Both the position numbers and the translations under genes were made by a program. A DNA stretch of 64,000 nt from Thermococcus barossii (GTDB lineage Archaea; Methanobacteriota_B; Thermococci; Thermococcales; Thermococcaceae): positions 1,309,013-1,373,012 of the forward strand of contig NZ_CP015101.1 of assembly GCF_002214465.1 (NCBI RefSeq). Direction: 5' to 3'. Below the pieces are notes generated by a model, which was given only the letters and a program-made list of their open reading frames with translations, ran no database searches and was not told the DNA's origin. Each line of letters begins with the position of its first letter. Position 1 is the first letter of the stretch. Shown here piece after piece: positions 8,244 to 16,032 of this stretch.

Positions 8244-9348
8244 GCTGTTCGACCTTCAGCCCAAGACGAGACGGGAGGATTTGTACGACAGGGAGGAGAA
8301 GCTTAGGGAGTTTGAAGATGCCCTCCACCTCGGGGAGAAGCTGGTTCTAATACTGGGAATAAGGCGCCTCGGAAAAAGCTCCCTCCTCAACGTTGCACTT
8401 TCCGAATCCAACCTACCCCACGCCAAAATAGACGTTCGCTCCCTGTACTTCACCCACGGCTCCATCCCACAGGAAATGCTCGCGAAAAGAATCCTGGGTT
8501 CGCTTATTAGCTCGCTCCCACCGAGTGGAAAGCTCAGGCTTGGCATGATTGAGGCACTTTCATCCATCAAAGGGCTCCGCCTCTCCGGGGTCCATGTGGA
8601 ATTTGAGAAAAAACCCGATCTGGCTGAAATCCTGGAAAGGATAAACTCATGGGCAGAAAGCGAAGAGAAGCGGGTCGTCATAGCGTTCGACGAGGCCCAG
8701 TATCTCCGGCTTTCCGGGGTTCAGTACGATGGGCTGATAGCCTACGCGGTTGACAACCTTCCCGCCCTGACGTTCGTTCTGACGGGCTCGGAGGTTGGAA
8801 TGCTCCACGACTTCCTCGGCCTGGACAATCCCAAAAAGCCGCTTTTCGGAAGGTACGCCAGGGAAATAACGCTGGAGAGATTCAGCAGGGAGCAGAGTAT
8901 TGACTTTCTGGAGAGGGGTTTCAGGGAGCTCGGTATTGATGTGAGCCCCCCTGAGCTCGAACGGGCCGTTGACAGGCTCGATGGAATCGTGGGATGGCTG
9001 AGCATGTACGGCTATCTCAGGGGGGTGAGAAAACTCCCGGAAAAGGATGCCCTGAATGAGCTGTTTCATCGGGCGGAGGCCCTTGTAAAGGAAGAGCTCT
9101 CATCCCTGCTTTCGTACAGCAGGAGATATGGGCTCATACTGAAGGCCGTTGCCATGGGCAACGAAACGTGGAGCGAGATTAAGGAGTACCTCGAATTCAA
9201 AGCTGGAAGGATAAACGATGCCAAGTTCTCCCTTCTTCTGAAAAACCTGGTAAAGTACGGCTATCTCGATAAAGGCGCCAGGGGATACTCCATTCCCGAC
9301 CCCGTTGTTGCGGAGGTCGTCAAGAAGGTCAAACTTACCCCCGGGTAA
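8242..9348 (+). CDS. Archaeal AAA-superfamily ATPase with C-terminal winged helix
   Basis: A 368-residue protein of the archaeal ATPase family (Pfam Arch_ATPase type). The N-terminal YDREEKLREFEDAL box is followed by Walker A (GIRRLGKSSLL, about residues 39-49) and Walker B (VVIAFDEAQYL, about 149-159). A sensor-like FVLTGSEVGML and an LFGRYAREI element come next. The last ~100 residues form a winged-helix region (RRYGLILKAVAMGNETWSEIKEYL). The TTG start is embedded in a palindrome, and its stop codon lies in a second copy of the same repeat, so gene and repeats appear to be one unit. Such ATPases are numerous and strain-variable in Thermococcales; the cellular role is not established. Confidence 0.75.
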   Translation: MLFDLQPKTRREDLYDREEKLREFEDALHLGEKLVLILGIRRLGKSSLLNVALSESNLPHAKIDVRSLYFTHGSIPQEMLAKRILGSLISSLPPSGKLRLGMIEALSSIKGLRLSGVHVEFEKKPDLAEILERINSWAESEEKRVVIAFDEAQYLRLSGVQYDGLIAYAVDNLPALTFVLTGSEVGMLHDFLGLDNPKKPLFGRYAREITLERFSREQSIDFLERGFRELGIDVSPPELERAVDRLDGIVGWLSMYGYLRGVRKLPEKDALNELFHRAEALVKEELSSLLSYSRRYGLILKAVAMGNETWSEIKEYLEFKAGRINDAKFSLLLKNLVKYGYLDKGARGYSIPDPVVAEVVKKVKLTPG

Positions 9349-9360
9349 GCTCCTTACCCC
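9333..9360. repeat. GGGTAAG palindrome at the 3' end of the ATPase gene
   Basis: CTTACCC (9334-9340), two bases, GGGTAAG (9343-9349), followed by CTTACCCC (9353-9360). The same motif is in the promoter at 8205-8243. The ATPase stop codon TAA (9346-9348) is inside the palindrome. Confidence 0.6.
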
Positions 9361-9367
9361 AGGTACA

Positions 9368-10378
9368 CTAAAGCTCCCACCATTCCCTGTGAACTGTTAC
9401 CACACGCTGGACTGTTGACAGTGCCTCGTAGCTCGGTTTTAAAGGGCCTTTTTCCGGTTCGCCGCTTAAGTAGCCCTCACTAAACGCGGGTAGGCCCTCC
9501 ATAAGCCCGACATTGTAGCCCCCCTCGAAAATAACCGCGAGGGAATAGCGCGAGAGGGTTGCACCGGCGTAGCGGAAGAACCTCTCCGTCAGCCTGAGGG
9601 TCGTCAGGAGTTCACCCTGGAAGCCGTCGAAACCGGCGGAGACCACCACAACGTTCGGGTTAACCTCCTCAATGACCGGCAGGACAACTTCCATCCACGC
9701 TAGGAGGTAATCGTCATCGGTAGCGTAGTGCGGCATGGGGATGTTTATCTTGCTCCCCTCGGCGTCCCTCCCACCGACGTCGTGTTCGTAGCCGCTCCAG
9801 GGATAGATGTCGCGCTCGTGGATGTCAATATGAATCACATCAGGGTCGTTCCAGAATATCTCCTGAGTCCCGTTGCCGTGATGGGCATCGAAGTCTATGA
9901 CCAAGGCCTTTCCATCGAGTTCTTTGAGGGTGCGGGCCGCAAAGGCGCTGTTGTTGAAGATGCAGAAGCCGAGGGTTGAGGCGTTGAAGGCTTTTCCCGA
10001 CCTCCCCGCATGGTGTCCGGGTGGCCTGACGAGGGCTAGGTACATGCCGGGTCTCTTCAAAGCGGACTTTACCGCATCCCTTGCGGCACCCAGGGCTGTA
10101 AGTGCCGCCTCCCAGGTGCCGGGGGATACGTAGGTATCGGGGTCGAGGTACCCGAATGCCCTGCCCAGCTCCCGGATTTTCCCAACGTATTCACCATCGT
10201 GTATCAGGAGAACCTCCTCAGCCGTCACTGGCTCCGGTTCGAGCACGTTATCCTCCTTCCAGAAGTCACCTTCTCTGAGGCCTTTTATCGCGTAGTCTAA
10301 CCTGGTAGGATTCTCCGGATGGTAGCCCTCCGGCCTGTGCTCCCTGAAGATGGGGGAGTAAAAGATTCTGAGGGACAA
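9368..10378 (-). CDS. Histone deacetylase-superfamily protein (acetoin utilisation/acetylpolyamine amidohydrolase-like)
   Basis: A 336-residue zinc-dependent deacetylase fold. HRPEGYHPENPTRLD opens the domain, RPPGHHAGRS is the active-site His pair, DFDAHHGNGTQEIFW supplies zinc-binding Asp/His, and SAGFDGFQGE and EGGYN complete the set. In archaea such proteins deacetylate small amines or protein lysines; the substrate here is unknown. I place the start at the TTG 10378 (LSLRIFYSP...) because GGTGA lies seven bases upstream, on the tbp stop codon; the longer in-frame extension would run through the end of tbp. It probably forms an operon with tbp. Confidence 0.85.
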   Translation of the reverse strand: MSLRIFYSPIFREHRPEGYHPENPTRLDYAIKGLREGDFWKEDNVLEPEPVTAEEVLLIHDGEYVGKIRELGRAFGYLDPDTYVSPGTWEAALTALGAARDAVKSALKRPGMYLALVRPPGHHAGRSGKAFNASTLGFCIFNNSAFAARTLKELDGKALVIDFDAHHGNGTQEIFWNDPDVIHIDIHERDIYPWSGYEHDVGGRDAEGSKINIPMPHYATDDDYLLAWMEVVLPVIEEVNPNVVVVSAGFDGFQGELLTTLRLTERFFRYAGATLSRYSLAVIFEGGYNVGLMEGLPAFSEGYLSGEPEKGPLKPSYEALSTVQRVVTVHREWWEL

Positions 10379-10385
10379 GAGGGTT

Positions 10386-10958
10386 TCACCACTCTTCCTC
10401 TTCCTCGATGAGGCCGTACTTCTCAAGCTCGCGGAGGAGCTTTCTAACGGCCTCCCATGCGTCGTGCTCGCTCTTCGCTCCAGAGCAGACTATCTTTCCG
10501 GACGAGAAGAGCAGTATTACCGCCCTCGGCTCTTTGACGCGATAGATAACGCCGGGGAACTGCTCGGGTTCGTACTCACAGTTGGGCAGGCTCAAAGCAA
10601 CGGCATCGAGGTTGAACTCCATGCCTATGTCTCCGCTGAAGACCATGTTCTGGATGTCTATCTGGGGCGCGCGTTGGAACTTGGCTCCAATCTTCTTGAG
10701 CATCTGGATGAGCTTGTTGACGGCGCGCTCTATGTCCTCGACGCTTTTTGCCCCCGTGACGACGAGCTTGCCGGAGCTGAATATCAGGAGGGCAACCTTC
10801 GGTTCCTCGAAGCGGCATATTATCCCCGGAAACTCCTCGGGATTGTACTTGGAGTTGGGGCATATTTCGATAACCCTTTCAAGGTTCAGCTGCGTAAACA
10901 AGTCAACAGAAGCGACGATGTTCTCGATTCTGAGCTTTACATTGCTCATGTCTACCAA
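10386..10958 (-). CDS. tbp: TATA-box-binding protein
   Basis: TBP recognises archaeal TATA boxes and recruits TFB and RNA polymerase. The 190-residue protein has the two pseudo-symmetrical repeats: [30 protein letters not shown] (near residue 44) and [30 protein letters not shown] (near 135). A short acidic tail (EEEEEW) follows, as in Pyrococcus. The start is TTG at 10958 ([13 protein letters not shown]), with GAGGTG six bases upstream; this reproduces the known N-terminus of the family. An internal ATG at 10949 is possible but less likely. Confidence 0.97.
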   Translation of the reverse strand: MVDMSNVKLRIENIVASVDLFTQLNLERVIEICPNSKYNPEEFPGIICRFEEPKVALLIFSSGKLVVTGAKSVEDIERAVNKLIQMLKKIGAKFQRAPQIDIQNMVFSGDIGMEFNLDAVALSLPNCEYEPEQFPGVIYRVKEPRAVILLFSSGKIVCSGAKSEHDAWEAVRKLLRELEKYGLIEEEEEW

Positions 10959-10989
10959 GGCTTACACCTCCAGATGGTGGGTTTAAAAA

Positions 10990-11001
10990 CCCTTTATAAA
11001 T
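10990..11001 (-). promoter_or_regulatory. tbp promoter (TATA box)
   Basis: On the minus strand, ATTTATAAAGGG lies about 35-45 bp upstream of the tbp TTG start, leaving room for a short leader containing the GAGGTG site. A second A/T element (gggtttttaaac) lies between it and the start. Confidence 0.45.
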
Positions 11002-11061
11002 GAGGCGGGTTGAGTTTTTAAAGGTTTATGCTCAAAAAGGCACATTGAAAGGAAAGAAAGG

Positions 11062-12765
11062 TCAGAGATATGTTTCAACCAAAATTTTTCCAGCCTCGGT
11101 GAGACCCTTGCTCCCAAGGAAGCCAAGCTCGCGGAGCATTGTCAAAGCTTTCTTTATCTCATCGTCGCTCAGGCTGAGGTGCTTCCGGATAACGTCCACT
11201 TCCTCCATCTTGTAGCCCTTGGCCTCGCCCTTCTCCTTCCAAATCCTGTTGAAGGTCTCGATGTTCTCGTAGATGACCCTGAGAACGTTGTAGAGGGTCG
11301 GAGTCACGCTGAACTTGACACGGACTATCTCTTGGAGCTTCGCGTTCTCAAGGGCGGTCTTGACCCTCTCTCCGAGCTCAGTGAGCTTGACCATGCCGTT
11401 CTGGAGCTCGACGACGAAGCCCTTGGCCTCGGCCTCGCCTATGGCCCTGGTTATCCCCTTCTCGTCGCCGCCGACGTAGTCCCTGACCAGTTCAACCAGC
11501 TCGTCGCGGTGGATGTACCTCTTCCTCGGAACCTTCGCCAGTATCGCGGCATCGTAGCGCGTTATGAAGGGCCTCCTCCTTATCGAGCGGCTCAGCCTGA
11601 GGTAGAACCTGCCCTTGTCGGTGACGCCGGCCCTTACAACGCCCTCCTCCTGGGCCTTCAGAACCCACTCCGCTATGGGAACGTCGCCGCTCTCCGCGTA
11701 GGTTACTGCCTTCATGGCATCGGGACTCACGGTTCCGAATTTTATGGCCCCCCTGCCCCACTCGATGAGCCAGTAGGTGTCCTTGTTCTTAACGAGCCTC
11801 CTCTCGATGAGCTCCTTGCTCTCGAGGAGGTGCAGTATCGCCCCGAGGTCTTCGACTTCGACGCGCCTGGCGATTTCCTTCTCAGTTGGCAGTATCTCGG
11901 GGTTGGTCTCGTACTTCTCCTCGATCTCCTTGATGGCCTTGAGAACCGCCAGCCCGTCGTCGAGCAGGTATATCGGGAGGACCTTCTCCTCAACCTTACC
12001 CATCGCCTCGTAGGTCTCCATCATGGCTTTTCCGAACTCCGTCGTGCCCTTCTCGTCGCTCAGCCCCATGCTCTCCAGCTCTGCGTTGCTCCTTCCCGCC
12101 TTCAACGCCTCGAAGTCCTCCTTCCTGAGGACTATGGCCCTGGCAAACACGGGTATCATGCTTATCGCTTTGAGCGCGAGCCTTGCAGCCGGAGTGGTCG
12201 CGAAGGCCCTGCCCTTCTCTGTCGGCGGCGAGATCAGGAGCAGGCGCATGGCCTGGAGGGCGTTGACTATGTTGTCGCCGTAGAGCCGGGAGTTCTTGAA
12301 GGTGATCAGCTCGTCGAGGGTGCCGAGCTTGGGCATCCCCCTGAGGAACGAGACTATCTCAGGCGTGAGGTAAACGACAGGGTGCGTCTCGCGGTAGATC
12401 TCCAGCAGGGCCCTTCCGAACTCCGTTAAACCGTTCTCATTTGCCAGCTTCCTCTCCCTCAGCGTCTCAAGCCAGTTCTCCGGCACATTTCCGGTTTCCG
12501 CCAGGAGCTCCAGCATCTTCATTGTCTCGGTGTCTGCTATGAGGTCGGGAAGCTCGTCGAGGTTGAGAGAGTCGGTGATTTCAAGCAGCTTCCTCCCGGC
12601 CTCTGTGAGCTTAATCTTCCCACCCTCAAGCTCGGCGAAGCCGAGGATGTAGAGCTCTATCGCCCTAATCTGGAACTCCTCGGGAAGTTTGGCCTCGATT
12701 TCGGCCTGACTCTGGGTTTCCTTCATCTCCCTGAGTATCTCAAGGTGCCTTCTCTTCAGGTACAT
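11062..12765 (-). CDS. DUF505-family protein built of repeated winged-helix-like modules
   Basis: A 567-residue archaeal protein of the DUF505 type. A short motif of the form L/T-T-E-F/A-G-R/K-x-L/M-L/M-E-x-Y recurs four or more times (LTEAGRKLLEI, LTEFGRALLEIY, TTEFGKAMMETY, LTEAGKILVETY), each closing a helical module like the end of a winged helix. No enzymatic motif is seen. The start is ATG 12765 (MYLKRRHLEIL), six bases after GGAGGG; the 39 additional in-frame upstream codons lie in the divergent promoter region and look non-coding. A minus-strand TATA (GTTTTAAAAAA, near 12815) fits this start. Function unknown; tandem winged helices suggest DNA or protein binding. Confidence 0.75.
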   Translation of the reverse strand: MYLKRRHLEILREMKETQSQAEIEAKLPEEFQIRAIELYILGFAELEGGKIKLTEAGRKLLEITDSLNLDELPDLIADTETMKMLELLAETGNVPENWLETLRERKLANENGLTEFGRALLEIYRETHPVVYLTPEIVSFLRGMPKLGTLDELITFKNSRLYGDNIVNALQAMRLLLISPPTEKGRAFATTPAARLALKAISMIPVFARAIVLRKEDFEALKAGRSNAELESMGLSDEKGTTEFGKAMMETYEAMGKVEEKVLPIYLLDDGLAVLKAIKEIEEKYETNPEILPTEKEIARRVEVEDLGAILHLLESKELIERRLVKNKDTYWLIEWGRGAIKFGTVSPDAMKAVTYAESGDVPIAEWVLKAQEEGVVRAGVTDKGRFYLRLSRSIRRRPFITRYDAAILAKVPRKRYIHRDELVELVRDYVGGDEKGITRAIGEAEAKGFVVELQNGMVKLTELGERVKTALENAKLQEIVRVKFSVTPTLYNVLRVIYENIETFNRIWKEKGEAKGYKMEEVDVIRKHLSLSDDEIKKALTMLRELGFLGSKGLTEAGKILVETYL

Positions 12766-12882
12766 GAGCATCCCTCCATTTTTTGACGGGAATTTTTCTA
12801 ACCAGAATTTTTTAAAACTTTCGGTGAATAAAAATTGGCAAGACTTAAAAAGCGCCTGCATGAAGGGAACATGGTGATGCAA

Positions 12883-13305
12883 ATGAGAAACACGATGGTT
12901 TTAGTAAGGACCGACAACTTCCAGAAGGCCAGCATAGCACTGGCAGACCTGGTGCGCTACGGCGGAATGCAGATACGCGGCGATCCGAGGATAATCCCCC
13001 CGGCACTCTCGGACTGGGCCTTTGAAAAGATAAGCGGCGAGAAGCCGAGGAGGCGCTTCAGGGCCCACGTGATTGCTCAGATAGACCTCCCTCCGGCAAA
13101 GGCGATAGGCAGACTGATGGACATCCACCCGCCGGCCCATATACTCGTCATTCCTCCCGACACGGAGGTCTGGGAGGAACTGATCCGCCTCTGGAGCACC
13201 TTTGAGAAGCTCAAGGGCTTCCATCCCCCGAAGAGAACCAAAGCGGAGGAGCTCAGGAAGGAGAGGGAGCGGGAAGAGGAGGAGTGGGAGCTGGAGGAGT
13301 TCTGA
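12883..13305 (+). CDS. DUF356-family protein
   Basis: A 140-residue archaeal conserved protein. The opening NTMVLVRTDNFQKASIALADL and the segment PRIIPPALSDWAFEKISGE are typical of DUF356, known from methanogens and Thermococcales but without an assigned function. The tail (from about residue 118) is a charged helix, KAEELRKEREREEEEWELEEF-like. I choose ATG 12883 because GGTGA precedes it by a few bases and a TATA (gacttaaaaag, near 12842-12852) places initiation around 12872; ATGs at 12871 and 12877 are alternatives. It ends directly against the convergent mbf1 stop codon with no intervening base. Confidence 0.75.
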   Translation: MRNTMVLVRTDNFQKASIALADLVRYGGMQIRGDPRIIPPALSDWAFEKISGEKPRRRFRAHVIAQIDLPPAKAIGRLMDIHPPAHILVIPPDTEVWEELIRLWSTFEKLKGFHPPKRTKAEELRKEREREEEEWELEEF

Positions 13306-13845
13306 TCACTTCTTCTTCCGCTTCTTGATCTTGATGTTGGCTATGTCGCCAAGGGTCGGCTCGTAGTCCTTGGGAATCGAGGTCTTCTTCTCAATCTCGG
13401 TCTCGGTGCGCTCGATGAGGGTTATCTTGAAGTACTTCTCCAGCTTCTTAGCCTCCTTTATCGTCGGCTCACGGTAGCCGTGGGCTATGGCGCGGAGGTC
13501 GTTCATCGAGAGGCCTATCTCGTGGGAAAGCTCCTCGTAGCTCTTGCCGCTCTTCTGGATAGCCCTGTAAACCCTCTCGGCGTAATCCTCCACTATCTCC
13601 TCGGTGTACAGCGGTCTCTCTGTTCTCGGTTTGGACGGCCTCGGCCTGGCCGGACGTGAATAAGTCCTCCTGGCAGGCTGCCTGCCGGTCGGCATGATGC
13701 TGAAGGTTCCGGGCTTCTTTCCGCCGTACTTCTCGTAGCAGCGGTCGCAGACTAAAACTTCAGCCCCTTCAAGCCTTATCCTGTGCCCCGGCCCCCTTAT
13801 CGGAGCACCGCATATCTCGCAGTATCTAGGCTTGGCTTTCCCCAT
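13306..13845 (-). CDS. Archaeal multiprotein bridging factor aMBF1
   Basis: A 179-residue MBF1-like transcription factor. The N-terminal zinc ribbon has CEICGAPI and CDRCYEKYGG. A flexible Arg/Pro-rich linker (about 50-85) follows. The Cro/C1-type helix-turn-helix (YEELSHEIGLSMNDLRAIAHGYREPTI..., split here as two elements) covers about residues 105-145. The C-terminal tail is lysine-rich (IKIKKRKKK). Archaeal MBF1 is linked to transcription and translation. ATG 13845 has GGTGG five bases upstream; the longer in-frame extension crosses the divergent promoter and is rejected. Confidence 0.88.
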   Translation of the reverse strand: MGKAKPRYCEICGAPIRGPGHRIRLEGAEVLVCDRCYEKYGGKKPGTFSIMPTGRQPARRTYSRPARPRPSKPRTERPLYTEEIVEDYAERVYRAIQKSGKSYEELSHEIGLSMNDLRAIAHGYREPTIKEAKKLEKYFKITLIERTETEIEKKTSIPKDYEPTLGDIANIKIKKRKKK

Positions 13846-13915
13846 CTCAACCACCTTCGTTCCACACTTAAGGCTCGGAGTCAGGCTTTTTAAACCCCAC
13901 GATGAGCCTATATTG

Positions 13916-14425
13916 ATGAGCGGGATAAGGATAGAGAGGCTCCAGCGGCTCGACCAAGAAACGCTGGAGAGGCTCATTAAAATTTACATGAGGGGCTACG
14001 AGGGAATGCGCGAGTACGGCGGTGAGGGCGAGAGCTACGCTAAGCGCTACCTCCGCTGGTGCTGGAACAAGGCAAAGGACGGCTTCTTCGTTGCAAGGGT
14101 AGGGGACGAGATAGCGGGCTTCATCGTATGCGACAACGACTGGTACAGCAAGTACGAGGGAAGAACCGTCGGAGCGGTTCACGAGTTCGTGGTGGACAGG
14201 CGCTTCCAGGGACACGGCATAGGACATATGCTCATGGAGAAGTGCCTGGAGTACCTGGGGAAGCACAACGACAGGGTGGAACTCTGGGTGGGCGAGAGAA
14301 ACGAGAAGGCCATCAAGTTCTACGAGGGCTACGGCTTTAAGAAAGTCGGCCAGAGCGGGATATGGGTTAGAATGGTGAAGGACCTGAGAAGGGGAAACAA
14401 TGAAAAACCGCCGGGGGATAGTTGA
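13916..14425 (+). CDS. GNAT-family N-acetyltransferase
   Basis: A 169-residue acetyltransferase. The acetyl-CoA-binding motif A is VHEFVVDRRFQGHGIGHMLMEK (given here as the V...RxxGxG core, RRFQGHGIG), about residues 88-110, followed by the motif B region NEKAIKFYEGYGFKKVG. The acceptor substrate is unknown. A TATA element (tttttaaacc, 13886-13895) is about 25 bp upstream of ATG 13916 and no ribosome-binding site is visible, so a leaderless transcript is likely. It overlaps the following small gene by one base (TGATG). Confidence 0.85.
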   Translation: MSGIRIERLQRLDQETLERLIKIYMRGYEGMREYGGEGESYAKRYLRWCWNKAKDGFFVARVGDEIAGFIVCDNDWYSKYEGRTVGAVHEFVVDRRFQGHGIGHMLMEKCLEYLGKHNDRVELWVGERNEKAIKFYEGYGFKKVGQSGIWVRMVKDLRRGNNEKPPGDS

Positions 14426-14718
14426 TGCCGTGCATAAAACCACCCCAGCCCGAGAAGGTGAGAGACTTGAAAGAGGAAAGCTTCATACGCGAAGGTAAGG
14501 GCAGACTGAGAGTCCTCATTGAAAGCGAGGGGGAGAAAATTGAAACGAGCATGAGCGGCTCCCTGAAGAGCGTCGATGAGATAGCCGAGATGCTGGGCGT
14601 CGAGGCCAGAGACGGGAGGATAGAGACCGTCGTTGACGGGGTGAAAGTCCGGGCAGAGCGGGGAAAGCTGGAGATGGAGTTCGAGAACGGTGACAGGCTG
14701 AGGATAGAGAAGGCATAG
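14425..14718 (+). CDS. Small conserved hypothetical protein (97 aa)
   Basis: Unrecognised. The protein is charged and rich in beta-prone alternations in its second half (RIETVVDGVKVRAERGKLEMEFE split around the loop), with a preceding helix SVDEIAEMLGVEARDG. The N-terminus contains one Cys and a PPQPEK stretch. The ATG overlaps the acetyltransferase stop by one base, and GGGGGAT upstream serves as ribosome-binding site, so the two proteins are coproduced. It ends one base before the convergent transporter gene. Confidence 0.6.
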   Translation: MPCIKPPQPEKVRDLKEESFIREGKGRLRVLIESEGEKIETSMSGSLKSVDEIAEMLGVEARDGRIETVVDGVKVRAERGKLEMEFENGDRLRIEKA

Positions 14719-14719
14719 C

Positions 14720-15574
14720 TCAGCCCGTCGAGATGAGGATTACCCCCATCCCGGTGAGGAGTATGGCGTAGAGGAGCCTCCTTGTGAAGGGCTCCTTTAG
14801 GAAAATTACTGCCAAGAGAGCGGCCATAATCGGGCTGGACTCCGCCGCAGGGGTGGCTATGCTCGAACCCGCCTCCTTTATTGCCGTCGTGAAGAAGCAG
14901 TGTCCCAGGAAGGTCCCAAGAAAGGCCACGAGAAAAACGGTCCCCCAGTTCCTCGCCCTCATCCTCCTTACGTCCGGCAGTATTCTTGGCACGAAGACGA
15001 TGCCCCCAAGGGCACCGAAGCTTATTCTCAGGCCCGCTATCACCAGGGGGTTGTTGCCCGTCACGAGCCAGTCCGTCATGACTATGGCCACGGCCCAGAA
15101 GAGCTGGGCACCGGCACTGAAGAGGACTCCCCGGGGCTCGAGCCTTCCCTCGCGCGATTCCCCCATGAGTATCGCCACCGCGAGGATTATCAGAACTGCA
15201 CCCACACCAATTTGAACGGTCAGCGACCTGCCAAGGAATACGTGCGCCAGAAGCATCGTCAGTATTGGGTAGGGTGTAACGAGGAGGGCCGCCCTGGAGA
15301 CGCCCAGTATTTTGATGGACTCAAAGAAGAGCCAGTCCCCGAGAGTAAAGCCGATTATCGCCGACAGTACAAGCACGGCAAAACCCTGAGTTCCGAGGGG
15401 AGGGATGCCGTAGACCCCCAGAATCCCGAGGTACAGAAAACCCCCAATGAAGAGCCTCAAAACGTTGAGGGAAAGTGAACTGATGCCCCGCATGGAAACC
15501 CTGGCGAACAGCGAGCCAACAGCCCACAGAAGGGCAGCGATGAGGGCGAAGGCGACCCCTATGACGACGCTCAT
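14720..15574 (-). CDS. DMT-superfamily (EamA) transporter
   Basis: A 284-residue integral membrane protein with ten predicted helices arranged as two EamA repeats, each starting with a characteristic Trp-rich helix (FALIAALLWAVGSLFARVSM at the N-terminus and LFSAGAQLFWAVAIVMTDWL at about 150). Members export or import metabolites such as amino acids or nucleotide sugars; the substrate cannot be told. The ATG lies about 26 bp after the minus-strand TATA element ccTTTTTAAGC (15596-15606) without a clear ribosome-binding site, pointing to leaderless expression. Confidence 0.85.
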   Translation of the reverse strand: MSVVIGVAFALIAALLWAVGSLFARVSMRGISSLSLNVLRLFIGGFLYLGILGVYGIPPLGTQGFAVLVLSAIIGFTLGDWLFFESIKILGVSRAALLVTPYPILTMLLAHVFLGRSLTVQIGVGAVLIILAVAILMGESREGRLEPRGVLFSAGAQLFWAVAIVMTDWLVTGNNPLVIAGLRISFGALGGIVFVPRILPDVRRMRARNWGTVFLVAFLGTFLGHCFFTTAIKEAGSSIATPAAESSPIMAALLAVIFLKEPFTRRLLYAILLTGMGVILISTG

Positions 15575-15626
15575 GCTACAGGCTGCGAGAGATTAGCTTA
15601 AAAAGGTTAAGGAAAAATAGGGGGGG

Positions 15627-16031
15627 TCATTTCACCGGAGGTCTGAACTTGTAGCCGTAGAGGATTATTCCGTCCTCCTCGAACTCCCTTATCTTCTTGG
15701 TGACGACCTCGACCTCCATTCCGAAGTCTATCTCCTCCGGGTCAACGTCGGTCAGCTGGGCCAGAACGACGGGTCCCTCCTCAAGCTCCACGAGCGCCAG
15801 CGGGAAGGGCTTGTAGTACTCGAAGCCGCTCGGCGGGTTTCTAACGATGGTCCAGCTAAGGACCTTTCCCTTTCCGCTCAGCTCGACCTCCTCGATGTTC
15901 CTGGAACCACAGACGGGACAGACGGGCCTCTTCGGGAAGTGGACATGGCCGTTCTCACACTTTCCGCCAATGAGCATGTACTTCTCACGGAAGTGCCTCC
16001 AGTAGCGGGAAACCTGCATCGGGCGCGCCAT
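15627..16031 (-). CDS. DUF35 zinc-ribbon/OB-fold protein, scaffold of the thiolase-HMG-CoA synthase complex
   Basis: A 134-residue protein with an N-terminal rubredoxin-like zinc ribbon (CENGH and CPVCGSRN, about residues 25-43) followed by an OB-fold (GKGKVLSWTIVRN ... GMEVEVVTKK). In methanogenic archaea the homologous protein bridges acetoacetyl-CoA thiolase and HMG-CoA synthase and channels acetoacetyl-CoA. It is the third gene of the HMGS-thiolase-DUF35 operon, starting one base after the thiolase stop, which fits that role well. Confidence 0.88.
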   Translation of the reverse strand: MARPMQVSRYWRHFREKYMLIGGKCENGHVHFPKRPVCPVCGSRNIEEVELSGKGKVLSWTIVRNPPSGFEYYKPFPLALVELEEGPVVLAQLTDVDPEEIDFGMEVEVVTKKIREFEEDGIILYGYKFRPPVK

Positions 16032-16032
16032 T

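Noticed and set aside
10378-10426. Longer N-terminus for the HDAC-like protein
   Set aside because: The added residues come from reading through the end of tbp in another frame, and a better ribosome-binding site fits the TTG at 10378.
11179-12429. 416-codon plus-strand ORF over DUF505
   Set aside because: Antisense shadow; low-complexity Leu/Val-rich translation and no ribosome-binding site.
12766-12882. Longer N-terminus for the DUF505 protein
   Set aside because: It would cross the divergent promoter and the translation looks non-coding.
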